From positions 5,020,600 to 5,084,599 of the forward strand of contig NC_051115.1 in assembly GCF_014839805.1 (NCBI RefSeq): 64,000 nucleotides of DNA. Direction: 5' to 3'. Origin of the DNA: Manduca sexta (lineage: Eukaryota > Arthropoda > Insecta > Lepidoptera > Sphingidae). This document shows positions 29,801 through 40,400 of this stretch, in pieces. The position numbers and the translations under genes were made by a program. The notes below the pieces were generated by a model, which searched no databases, was not told where the DNA came from, and worked only from the letters and a program-made list of their open reading frames with translations. Position 1 is the stretch's first letter. Each line of letters starts with the position of its first letter.

Positions 29801-32203
29801 AGGAGGTCCGTTCCCAACAGTGGGACAGTATATTATAATACAGGGCTGATATTATTATTATTTATTACAATGCATCAATGTGAATTAGCAACCATGAGGT
29901 ATACACATTGAACTGTGTGCCTAGAGCGATAAATGTCCCCCGTGCGGGCATGAGGTGTGGAGACCGAGCGCACAAGAATTGCCTCGAGGGCGATATGCGC
30001 TGCGATTTTGTTTCGGTTCTCAAAGGGCGTAGTTTTATTGTAAACTATATTTTTCCTGCAGCTCTGGCAAATGAAAACGTTTTCCCGGGATAAAATGTAG
30101 CCGTACCCGTCATAGCGGCACACATAACGGGATCAGCCTGTGTATATCCGGTTCCTACGGGCATGATTGTGTCGACTGAGGGGTAATCATCTCTCATCAG
30201 TCGACATTCTATTGGAGGTCCTACTTAGTATCAGGTGAAGTGGGGTCACTTTGCCCCACATATAAAAAAATCCTTGTATTCGATGCTTCAGTAGACAAAA
30301 AAAGCCTTGATAGTTTAGCTAGGAAAAGAAATTTCCAATGTTTAAAACCTAAGTAACTAACACACACACACAACATCACGCATTTATCCCCGAAGGGGTA
30401 TGCAGAAGCGCAACCAAGGCACCCACTTTTCGCCAAGTGTGTTCCGTCCCATGATGTGATAGGGGGCGAGCCGATCGCCATATCGGGCACAAATTCCAGA
30501 CTCCGGGCTGATACTGAGCAGAAAAACCCAAATATCACTTCGCCCGACCCGGGATTTGAACCCAGGACCTCAGAGCGCTGTCGTACCGCGCATGCAGTAC
30601 AACTACGCCACCGAGGCAGTCCTAAGTAACTAACAGCCGCTTTCAATAATCTATCTCGATCTTCAATACGCCATTTTTTTACATACCTAGTTTATTCTTT
30701 ATTTTTTTGTAAAAATTTAAATACTTTATTTTCATAAAAACGATACATAAGAATAATTATTATTCTTTCTAAATGACACTTAAGATCACTCATATAACTA
30801 CGAACATTTTAAATTAGGGATAAAATTAACAAGAAATACAAGGCATACACCACAAAGTAGACAGCTCAGGTTGGCAGGTAGGGGAAAAAAGGATATTCCG
30901 TGAATGAATCAATCAAAATAATACATTTGTAAGCATGTCACAATATACTTTTTTTCTGATTGGTCCATTTTTAAGATAGATCAAACAAAACTATTGTCTT
31001 GTTTGAACATTGACTAGGTTATGTTATTGACTGAATATTTATTTTATTTATTTAGTAGTTTAGTAATATTAGTAGTGTTTTCTACTCATATGTGAGACCG
31101 CCGAGTAGGTTCCAACCCAATGTCTATTTCTGCTGCCTAGCAGTGTGTAGTCATTGTTGTGTTCCGGTTTGATGGACATTGTAGCCAGTGTAACTACTGG
31201 ACATTATGAGACTTAACATCTCATGTCTCAGGATGGCGAGCGCAGTGGAATACCAAACAATACTTTGTATTTCAAGGTGGTGGGTGTTTGTACTATTTAT
31301 GGGCGCGTTCGTATCGCTTATCTTCAGGCGAACAGCAACCTCGTCTCATCATAGTGCATTTTTAAAAAATTTGTCATATTCATATATTATACCCACACAG
31401 TCTTATAAACCATAGCGGGATTTAATTCTACTGTGGCGCCATCTATTAGTGTTGTTTGAGAACTTAATTTTATTTAAATAATTAATTATATTCCGCCCTC
31501 ACATCTGCCACTGCAACTTCAGTACTCCAACCACAAGAGATTAAAAATAAAAAAGACAGTGGTCGTGATCTAAGCAGCCTGAGACCTCAGGGGCTCTGAC
31601 TTTACTGCCTTGCACTACTTTAGTTATGCCCTTAAAAGTGTTATATTTACGTGCATAAACCCTCTGGGATACTCCCCCGAAGCAATTTTTGTACGCTCGG
31701 TCTCCCCACCTCGTGTCCGTCCGCACGGGGGACATTTGTCGCGGCCCTAGGCACACAGTTCAGTGTGTATTCCTCATGGTTGACAATTCACATTGAGGCC
31801 TATAAGGGCTCGCGAATATTTCCTAGCCTTGTCTACTCCTCCCATCCTAAGAGGTTTCCTTATCTTTCCCCACTCTTATTTCTCAGCAATCCCTCTATAA
31901 CTTTCCTCCAGGACCCTGCAGTCGCTAAGCCAGGGGATTCTAGTTGCCCATTCGCAAATTTCCCTCGAAGTTGACTGCAGGATCCGATACCGTGAGTGTA
32001 TGCAATTCTGTTGTATGAAAACAATTTTTTCAGCTCCATCAGCAGAACCGCCTTTATTCGTGTTCCGGGCTATAGACAAGACTTCTACTCGCCAGTTGTC
32101 TATGTCAGAGACAATGCACATAGACGTGAAGCCAAGGAGGAATCTGCCGATGTCGCCGATGCAAAGGAATATATCGCCTACAGCCAGAGTGAGACGGACT
32201 TGA
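26662..32203 (+). CDS. Unrecognised small basic, proline-rich protein (five exons)
   Basis: Not recognised. Exons are 26662-26828, 27492-27581, 28374-28499, 29006-29106 and 32034-32203; every intron is GT-AG and every junction keeps frame (phases 2,2,2,1). The spliced product would be 217 aa. It is very rich in Arg, Lys and Pro, with few acidic residues, and has no signal peptide, membrane segment or known domain that I can see. Notable pieces are a CxxC (Cys97, Cys100), RRQARIRRF near 43-51, APDPTVPHLKYGIFPKK in exon 3, a lysine run in exon 4, and SP-rich basic ends RRNLPMSPMQRNISPTARV. AATAAA lies 20 nt after the stop. Start choice in exon 1 is the weakest part: an acceptor at 26684 could make it an internal exon. 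Basic SP-type motifs would suit a nucleic-acid- or microtubule-binding protein, but that is inference. Confidence 0.62.
27492..27581 (+). CDS. Basic-protein gene, exon 2
   Basis: 90 nt between 'tttttgtccgcag' and gtaagt. In the joined frame it reads QIKYPIPYTQSWPNAERAPK and HKKNTLRSA. Confidence 0.65.
27626..27752. repeat. Dispersed repeat with 'cgaaacgtcggga'
   Basis: Bounded by the inverted motif 'ttagacattaaaattaaact' / 'agtttaattttaatgtt'. Other copies: 33619-33800, 34960-35112, 58320-58635. Probably one old inverted-repeat element. Confidence 0.65.
28105..28300. repeat. (ATTC)n-type microsatellite
   Basis: Imperfect 'attcattcatcattcagtc' units, about 190 bp, just before exon 3 of the basic-protein gene. 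Confidence 0.9.
28374..28499 (+). CDS. Basic-protein gene, exon 3
   Basis: 126 nt after 'atacttctctag'. It reads KKPLPPLQQRCRPCAPPRIK, then APDPTVPHLKYGIFPKKTSL, and ends GCCAG|gtagat. A later AG at 28403 would shorten the exon and also break the phase. Confidence 0.7.
29006..29106 (+). CDS. Basic-protein gene, exon 4
   Basis: 101 nt between 'ccttttttcag' and gtgcgt. It reads GQSKTVTSKPTKQPSAVLEN then ENIKTEKKKSSRN. The other frame with a full-length read ends at an early TAG. Confidence 0.7.
29360..29985 (-). repeat. Dispersed repeat R4, reverse copy split by a SINE
   Basis: Left part 29360-29520 and right part 29868-29985 are continuous in the copy at 36357-36630. Confidence 0.7.
29534..29867 (+). 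mobile_element. SINE family A, full copy with target duplication
   Basis: Flanked by CAATGCGTCAATG (29521-29533) and CAATGCATCAATG (29868-29880). It splits an older dispersed repeat (29360-29985) whose unsplit form is seen at 36357-36630. Confidence 0.88.
30362..30620 (-). mobile_element. tRNA-derived SINE family B with 14-bp target duplication
   Basis: Minus strand: CTGCCTCGGTGGCGTAGTTG (A-box-like) and GGGTTCAAATCCC (B box), then a tRNA-unrelated body and a (TG)n tail. Flanked by CCTAAGTAACTAAC at 30348-30361 and 30621-30634. Confidence 0.9.
31084..31350 (-). repeat. Dispersed repeat R1, near full length
   Basis: Reverse copy, 'ctcatatgtgagaccgccga' to 'tcgcttatcttcaggcgaac', in the last intron of the basic-protein gene. 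Confidence 0.75.
31495..31985 (+). repeat. Dispersed repeat R4 in the basic-protein gene
   Basis: Same family as 17630-18135, ending about 48 bp before the terminal exon; its last part is 'ccctgcagtcgctaagccag'. Confidence 0.7.
32034..32203 (+). CDS. Basic-protein gene, exon 5 with stop
   Basis: Acceptor 'acaattttttcag'; reads PSAEPPLFVFRAIDKTSTRQ and ends SPTARVRRT followed by TGA at 32201-32203. The preceding intron (29107-32033) holds two SINEs and other repeats. Confidence 0.7.
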
Positions 32204-32222
32204 GTGGACGCAAATTATAGTC

Positions 32223-32228
32223 AATAAA
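32223..32228 (+). terminator. Polyadenylation signal of the basic-protein gene
   Basis: AATAAA 20 nt after the TGA, followed by an AT- and T-rich stretch. It supports 32034-32203 as the terminal exon. Confidence 0.6.
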
Positions 32229-32696
32229 ATATTATTTGAGTATGGTGTTTGAATTGAAGTATTTTAGTAAAGTTTCTCAAAGAGCGTGTTTTTTTACGGA
32301 CAGGGCAATAGGCCACTGTATGTACCTGATGGTAAGTAGAGTCCTAAAAAATGTCGACTGACGAGAAATGATTACCTCTCGGCAGTCAACACAATTATGC
32401 CTGTTGGAACCATATTAATTACCTATTAATCTTAACAAGTTGAGTGCGAAACACGTCTGGAACATCTTATACATGTCTTGCTAACAGTGCGATAAAGAAA
32501 AGTATAGATTTGTGGTGTGAAACGCCTTTTGCCGCAGGAATGGAAAGTACAGAAAAATCCGTGTAGCTTCAATAGTGTTACACTTATGTTTTACGTATAC
32601 TTAATCTACTTACGGAGAAAGGAATGATCATGAAAGCCATGTCGGTATGATCTTTCCTTCTTGTGGTTATTTTGTATCCCGAATAGCGATTATACT

Positions 32697-33040
32697 CCAA
32701 AGGGTCTACTTCGAAAAACAAATGTCGAAACGTCGAAGGGACGACGAACTTCGGATTTAAATTTACTACCAAATTACTACGGATCTGTCACCGTTCTATA
32801 GCTTACCTTAGCGGTAGGATCAATTACCCGTATATTTTTTTTTTGGAGAAAGCAGTGAAACTTTATCCTCGCAGACGGTTTTAACAAGGGTATAAGTTCT
32901 TACAAATTCCATGTCTGAAATATTGCGATGAACCGAACGGATCCGTCGTCGAATCCGTCGTATATCGATCCCGTAACACTTCGTACTAACAAAATGTGCG
33001 ATTCGTTTTCCAAAACTAAGGATTTCGTTTTTAAAATTAG
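32697..33040. repeat. Diverged copy of the AGGGTCTACTTCGA MITE
   Basis: Shares AGGGTCTACTTCGAAAAAC at its left end, plus 'ttcttacaaattccatgtct' and 'attgcgatgaac' in reverse orientation relative to 563-843. The right end is not clear. Confidence 0.55.
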
Positions 33041-33618
33041 ACTCTAATGTGTTAAGACCCGCCATAGTGGTCCACGAATGTCGCGTTCCGGGATCAGCCT
33101 GTGTATATCCAGTTCCAACAGCCCGGCATTATTGTTTCAATTAGAAAAAAATAATAAAAAAAAAAACAATAATAATAATAATCTTTTAAATTCAAAATTT
33201 AATAATATCATGTAAGTTATGATGCATGCTGTAGTTTACTGTAAGTAGAGAAACACAGTTATCTTCTACCGTTATACTGCTATATGTGAAAATAATGTAA
33301 TGTGTGTTCTCTCTGTTGTAAACTCTCAAAATAAATAAATTAGCAGGTAATCAGTAGTAAATCATCATCTATTGTCAGTTGAGACTCCACCTTATTCTTT
33401 ACCATCAGGTGCAGTAAGTTTACTTTACCGTCCCTGTATAAAGCAATGGACTTAACATTATCACACAGTTGGTTTGACAAGAGTATTAGCATACTTATTA
33501 ATAAAAATATAGTGAATATTATTTATGTATCAAATAAGACTGTTATTTGTAAATTTATGTGAAAATTTAAGAGAATATTTTATCGTCAAATATGTTCTGG
33601 CTAGGAAATAATAAATTT

Positions 33619-33800
33619 TACAAGGTGTTGAAATAAAACTTTTTTAGTCGGATTTTACCGTGTTTTTTTTATATATTCATTTTCTCCCGACGTTCCGAAA
33701 ATTGCAGCTTTCATGGCTGGAAATGTTAGGAGAAAATTATAATATAAAGACCGCCATAAATCCAGAAATAAATTATTTCAATATCTAACATTCGCGTAAA
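33619..33800. repeat. Dispersed repeat with 'tcccgacgttccgaaa'
   Basis: Reverse relative of 27626-27752. Confidence 0.6.
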
Positions 33801-34203
33801 TATAATAAATCATTATACTTTATAATGTGATAACATATTCAATTTTTTTGTAAAATGAAGAACTGGAAGTAGCGGCTCAAAGTTGTTTCTTTATCCTGGT
33901 GAAATTATACTTCACAGTGTGGTAAAATATATATTATTTTTGTAAAACGAAATAGCAATAGCGGCACCTCAAAAGCAAGCTTAAGTTGTTCTATTTTCCT
34001 ACAGCTATAAAATTTATTCAATGAATATAACAGATATAAATATTTGTAGAGTTAATAAAATGAGATAATAATTTAAAATATGTTTTCTATGAAGGTATAT
34101 CTACATGATGATTAAGGCTGCGGTCTTCGAAACGTCGGGAACAAAAATAACACAAAAAAATACGCGAAAAAGAGCTATAATTCGTTTTTTAACGTCCACT
34201 ATT

Positions 34204-34451
34204 CTGCCGTGCTAAGAACAAAAGCGGTATGTCAGGGTAACCTTATTTCGAGATAATCGCAGTTTTGTAAATATAGTTTTGTATGTAAAACTGAGATAGA
34301 GAAACTCTTTTAAGGTTTTTTAACAAGTTCTAAACAAGATACCGTTATTTAGGTAAGTTCATTGGATGGATATTTTCTTAGCTATTTGATAACATAAATA
34401 TCAAGATTTTAATTTTTTTTTGAGATACCGCTTTTGAGCTTAGCACGGCAG
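34204..34451. mobile_element. MITE with CTGCCGTGCTAAG ends
   Basis: About 30-bp inverted ends: CTGCCGTGCTAAGAACAAAA at left and the reverse complement of TTTTGAGCTTAGCACGGCAG at right. 248 bp, non-coding. Confidence 0.8.
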
Positions 34452-34959
34452 CATTCACTTAACATAAAAAACATACTTAACCATTGTCACGATCATCCCC
34501 ATTTTCCCCTTTTCAAAGTATCTAATCAATATATTCTATACCAAGAAAAATATTAAATTATTCCAACTTATAAATTATTATCATATAACTTTAATATTTG
34601 ATCATAAATAATCTTCCCCTACATTAGAATCCCCTACACAGAATTTTTGTTTTATTTCAAATGTCAACAGATGGCGCCAGGATAGAATTACATCGCGCTA
34701 TGGTTTACACGACTCCGTGAGTATAAGGGGCCAGCGAAGGAAATTGAAATCTGTTTATGGGTGATTAAGGTGATCACTACTTACCATCAGGTATTTTTGC
34801 TAGTCACTCGCACGCCATGCGTGTATGAGTGGCTTTATATTTCTATAAAAATTGACGCATCATATCTCTACTATAAGTGCAGTCAGGGCGTTAAATGGCG
34901 TGGCAACAGTGCTGCCAACCCCAACATGGGGCAAAACTAAAAAATACCAATATTATGAC

Positions 34960-35112
34960 ATTAAAATTAAACTACTTTTCGGATTCTATCGCGGTTTTTT
35001 ATATTTTAGTTATCTCCCGACGTTTCGAAGAGTTTGTGCAGCCTTCATGGTCACTGAAGGGACTCTGAAAGCAGTTTAATTTTAATGTCTAACATTCGCG
35101 TAAACATAAATC
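34960..35112. repeat. Dispersed repeat with 'cccgacgtttcgaa'
   Basis: Copy bounded by 'gacattaaaattaaactact' and 'agtttaattttaatgtctaa'. Confidence 0.65.
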
Positions 35113-35203
35113 ATTATACCTGTATGAATTTGAAAACCAGAAATTCATAGTTTTCTTATTTTTTAAATTATTAATTTAAAATAAGTAAAACTCAAATTAA
35201 TCA

Positions 35204-35516
35204 AGCAGCGATAGCCTAGTTGGGTGTGGAACGGACTGCCGAGACGAATGTCCGCAGGTTCAAATCCCAAGGGCACGCACCTCTGTCTTCCTGTGTGTAT
35301 TCTTTGTGAATTTATCGTTCGCTTTAACGGTGAAGGAAAACATCGTGAGGAAACCTGCACATCTGACAAGTTCTCTATAGGAATTCCGAAGGTGTGTGTA
35401 GTCTACCAATCCGCACTAGGCCGCGTGGTGGACTAAGGCCTAATCCCTCTCAATAGTAGGGGAGGCCCGTGCTCAGCAGTGGGCAAGTATATAATACAGG
35501 GCTGATATTATTATTA
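35204..35516 (+). mobile_element. SINE family A, full copy
   Basis: A box, B box GGTTCAAATCCC and tail 'acagggctgatattattatt'; immediately followed by the GC-rich probable LINE end. Confidence 0.82.
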
Positions 35517-36188
35517 TGTATCTTTCCTGCGGGAAATCACGGCATAAAGGCCGGTCCTTTTGGAAGGCTTGCGTGGGGACATGGATCCAACACGTAGAGG
35601 CCCCTTTAAGATACATTACTCTAGTTGGGGTTTATATACCTTACGAGTACTCTCTCTGTCTATACTTATGGAGGAAATACAGCCAAAGACAGCGCTTGCA
35701 AGGTGCAGGGACTATTGCAGAAAAGATGGGAATTATACTGGGTCTATGGATGGGATCTAGCTGGACTGGTTGCTGGGCTATTGATTGAGACAACGGGACG
35801 CCTGCCAAGTAAAATGTCTCAATCTTATGTATTCAAGGCAGGCGGTGACTTGCCCCCCACTAGATGGGCATCCCATAAGTGGCGTAAGCCAAGGACGCAA
35901 CACCGGTGTGGGTGGCTAGAGGGTGTCGAGAGGTGTGCACCGATTTCACCATCGCGGGTCGCTATCGCGTCCCGGAGCGGGTTTCCTCGCTATTACGCAG
36001 ATTGAGCACTTCCACCCTGGAGCTGAGGTTCTTAGCTCTTGCGACTTCCACCCTAGCCGGCCAGTTAAGGCAAGCCAAGGGTCAGGGGGTCTCATTTAGC
36101 CCCCACGGAATCAGGGAACGCGGTGTCGCCATTCACCGTCGGCTCGCCACAAAGCCGCCGCTGCGGGCTTATTATTATTATTATTATT
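35517..36188 (+). mobile_element. Probable LINE 3' end with (TTA)n tail
   Basis: A sharply GC-rich 670-bp block in AT-rich surroundings, ending in (TTA)7 at 36168-36188. It starts right at the end of a SINE. Three overlapping frames are partly open, but none shows a motif. The layout suits the 3' UTR of a 5'-truncated non-LTR element; a host exon is less likely. Confidence 0.45.
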
Positions 36189-36356
36189 AAATTAATTACA
36201 TGGGAATGGAATTATAATGTTTTTACTTTTTATCAAATTAATGATATACATTGAAAGAAATTAGAATTGATATGAATAGCAAGCGCCTTTATTTACGAAT
36301 GAATAAATCGCTCTTCGCCGAATTTCGACTACCGTATACATTTTTTTTTAATATCG

Positions 36357-36630
36357 GACTCCGCAATCAACATCGGGGCAAACCTGCGACGGCATACTGG
36401 AATCCTCCTGCTTAATTACTGCAGGAATTAGTGTAGGGGAAGGGGAAGGAACCCTCTTAGGATGGGAGGTGGGAAGATGCCCAGGAAATATTCGCAAGCC
36501 CTTATAGACCTCACTGTGAATTGGCAACCATGAGGTATATACACTGGACTGTGTGCCTAGGGCCGCGATATATGTCCTCCCGTAAGAGCGTACATTCGGT
36601 GTGGAGACAGAACTCACAAGAATTTGAGTA
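36357..36630 (-). repeat. Dispersed repeat R4, reverse copy
   Basis: Contains 'aattggcaaccatgaggtat' and 'actgtgtgcctagggccgcg'; it gives the unsplit form of 29360-29985. Confidence 0.7.
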
Positions 36631-37393
36631 CATAAAGTGTTAAAACCCGCCAATATGACCCACGTAAGTGTATCGTTTTCCGGTATCAGTCTGTGTATAT
36701 CCGGTTCCAACAGGAATAATTGTGTCTGGGTCTAGCCAGATGCCTACTCTAGACTAAATCTGAAGCTACGCCAATATCGACAATCGAATCTTTACAAACT
36801 TCCATATATATGATTATAAAAAAAATATTAAATAATTAATTTAGACAGTGGCAATTTATAGACTCTGTCTACCCCAGTGAGATAGAGGCGTGATACTATG
36901 TATGTATATATATATTTTAGATTACAGGAACTTTTAGTCCTTTTTCATGCTGTTCATTCCTATTAACCGCTTTTTAATATTTTTATTCACTGGATACTTT
37001 TATTTAATAATTTTGAAAAGTAAAAAAAAGGAATAAGTTACGGAAAAATTACAAATATAAACCATTTCATTAATTATAGTCAAAATAATATTTTTTCAAC
37101 TATGAAGTAATTGTATGTTGGTATATATTTCTATCAAGATTCGTAAACAAAATGTCATTGTCAAATTGACCTTGAGAACAATACTTTTAGCATAAAAAGA
37201 GATAGCTATATATTTAGAATATATTTGCGAAAGAGAACGCAATAGGAAAATCTTAGACATGGAATGAAATTATCATTTGCCGACTGCAGTTTGTCAAGCA
37301 GCCGATTGTTGTTTTTCTTCTAGAAAAAACTAAATATTCGTGATATAGCGTGTTGTGAAGAATTAATACATTTTCTAGTAAAAATTACAAACT

Positions 37394-37408
37394 ATGGTAA
37401 CCTCTAAA
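37394..37408 (+). CDS. CCS: CCS exon 1 (five codons)
   Basis: ATGGTAACCTCTAAA then gtaagt. It codes MVTSK. The context caaactATGG is acceptable and an in-frame stop sits just upstream. The following 5.47-kb intron holds the 95-bp satellite. Confidence 0.85.
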
Positions 37409-40400
37409 GTAAGTTTTTATTTTTCTTTATGCACTATTTACTTAAAAAACATTGTTATTTTTACTTAGAACTTTTAAGTTAATATATTACTTGTTTAAAC
37501 GGCATGATTCAGCTCATTACAATTGAAGGACTTTCGAGAATTGTTTTTTATTAAAATAAATTATGTATTCTGGCTTTATATATTACTATGACTTATATAC
37601 ATAAATATAAGTTTCATTCATATACATTCTTATTACACATTTATAAGTATACACTAGCATCACCGAATGGTCGGCATAAGCGAATCAAGTGCACCTACTT
37701 GTCCCCATGCGTATTCCGTCCCATGATGTGATAACAGCAAGCCTACTAGTTGTTGCGTATCATACTTTTCATAATTCGCTATTAATGCAATAGCTAAATA
37801 ACGTCTTTTGTAAGTCTGAAGACTATTTTGATGGTTATGGATGAATGACGCGATACTACAGGTTATAGGGAAGGCGAACCAATGACACCAAACCAATGAA
37901 TGACAGTAGTGATATGTTATAAAATAATTTGGGCACTTGAGCAATATACCAAACAGTTTTTAGATTTTTTTCTGTTTGTATGTTTGTACACACATCACGC
38001 GAAAACTAATGCCTAGAGTTTAATTCAGTTTACACCTACGTATTGCTAGAAGTGTAACTAAAATTATAATAATAATAACCACCCTGTATTATATACTGTC
38101 CCATGGGTGCACGGGGCTTCTCTTCTACTGAGAATGATTAGGGCATAATCCAACATTTTGGCCTAGTGCATATTGCTAGACTCACACACCCTCAGAATTC
38201 CTATAGATAACTTTTGAGGTCTGCAAGTTTCTTCAATGTTTTCCTTCACCGTTAAAACAAGCAATAATTCACAAAGAATACTTAAAAGTTTGCCTCCATT
38301 TTATAACAGAAAAATATAAAGCAGGACAATGATCCAGGAAAAACTATTTAACCCAAGCAAAAGCTAATAAATAAATTAATAAAACAATGGTGAATGAATC
38401 CCTCCTGTTCGAATTTCTACCATGGCGGCTAATCTCAACATAGATCAGCCACGCAGGAGATATTATAGTGCACGAGTGTGTGCAATACACAAGCACTCTC
38501 TGTTCCTTCTCATAGTCCAGTAAGACGACATGACCCGAGAGAGATCAGCAGGAGATATTATAGTGCACGAGTGTGTGCAATACACAAGAACTCTCTGTTC
38601 CTTCTCATAGTCCAGTAAGACGACATGACCCGAGAGAGATCAGCAGGAGATATTATAGTGCACGAGTGTGTGCAATACACAAGCACTCTCTGTTCCTTCT
38701 CATAGTCCAGTAAGACGACATGACCGGAGAGAGATCAGCAGGAGATATTATAGTGCACGAGTGTGTGCAATACACAAGCACTCTCTGTTCCTTCTCATAG
38801 TCCAGTGAGACGACATGACCCGAGAGAGATCAGCAGGAGATATTATAGTGCACGAGTGTGTGCAATACACAAGCACTTTCTGTTCCTTCTCATAGTCCAG
38901 TAAGACGACATGACCGGAGAGAGATCAGCAGGAGATATTATAGTACACGAGTGTGTGCAATACACAAGCACTCTCTGTTCCTTCTCATAGTCCAGTAAGA
39001 CGACATGACCCGAGAGAGATCAGCAGGAGATATTATAGTGCACGAGTGTGTGCAATACACAAGCACTCTCTGTTCCTTCTCACAGTCCGGTGAGGCGACA
39101 TGACCGGAGAGAGATCAGCAGGAGATATTATAGTGCACGAGTGTGTGCAATACACAAGCACTCTCTGTTCCTTCTCATAGTCCAGTAAGACGACATGACC
39201 CGAGAGAGATCAGCAGGAGATATTATAGTGCACGAGTGTGTGCAATACACAAGCACTCTCTGTTCCTTCTCATAGTCCGGTGAGACGACATGACCCGAGA
39301 GAGATCAGCAGGAGATATTATAGTGCACGAGTGTGTGCAATACACAAGCACTCTCTGTTCCTTCTCACAGTCCGGTGAGGCGACATGACCGGAGAGAGAT
39401 CAGCAGGAGATATTATAGTGTACGAGTGTGTGCAATACACAAGCACTCTCTGTTCCTTCTCATAGTCCGGTGAGACGACATGACCCGAGAGAGATCAGCA
39501 GGAGATATTATAGTGCACGAGTGTGTGCAATACACAAGCACTCTCTGTTCCTTCTCACAGTCCGGTGAGGCGACATGACCCGAGAGAGATCGGCAGGAGA
39601 TATTATAGTGCACGAGTGTGTGTGCAATACACAAGCACTCTCTGTTCCTTCTCATAGTCCGGTGAGGCGACATGACCCGAGAGAGATCAGCAGGAGATAT
39701 TATAGTGCACGAGTGTGTGCAATACACAAGCACTCTCTGTTCCTTCTCATAGTCCGGTGAGGCGACATGACCCGAGAGAGATCAGCAGGAGATATTATAG
39801 TGCACGAGTGTGTGCGATACACAAGCACTCTCTGTTCCTTCTCATAGTCCGGTGAGGCGACATGACCGGAGAGAGATCAGCAGGAGATATTATAGTGCAC
39901 GAGTGTGTGCAATACACAAGCACTCTCTGTTCCTTCTCATAGTCCCGTGAGACGACATGACCGGAGAGAGATCAGCAGGAGATATTATAGTGCACGAGTG
40001 TGTGCAATACACAAGCACTCTCTGTTCCTTCTCATAGTCCGGTGAGACGACATGACCGGAGAGAGATCAGCAGGAGATATTATAGTGCACGAGTGTGTGC
40101 AATACACAAGCACTCTCTGTTCCTTCTCATAGTCCGGTGAGGCGACATGACCGGAGAGAGATCAGCAGGAGATATTATAGTGCACGAGTGTGTGCAATAC
40201 ACAAGCACTCTCTGTTCCTTCTCATAGTCCGGTGAGGCGACATGACCGGAGAGAGATCAGCAGGAGATATTATAGTGCACGAGTGTGTGCAATACACAAG
40301 CACTCTCTGTTCCTTCTCATAGTCCGGTGAGGCGACATGACTGGAGAGAGATCAGCAGGAGATATTATAGTGCACGAGTGTGTGCAATACACAAGCACTC

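Noticed and set aside
31876..32220. Alternative frames over the terminal exon of the basic-protein gene
   Set aside because: One plus frame and one minus frame are also open, but only the frame ending at 32203 keeps phase with exon 4.
35516..36190. Three overlapping plus frames
   Set aside because: No conserved motif, frames change without splice signals, and the block ends in (TTA)n; better explained as a retroelement 3' end.
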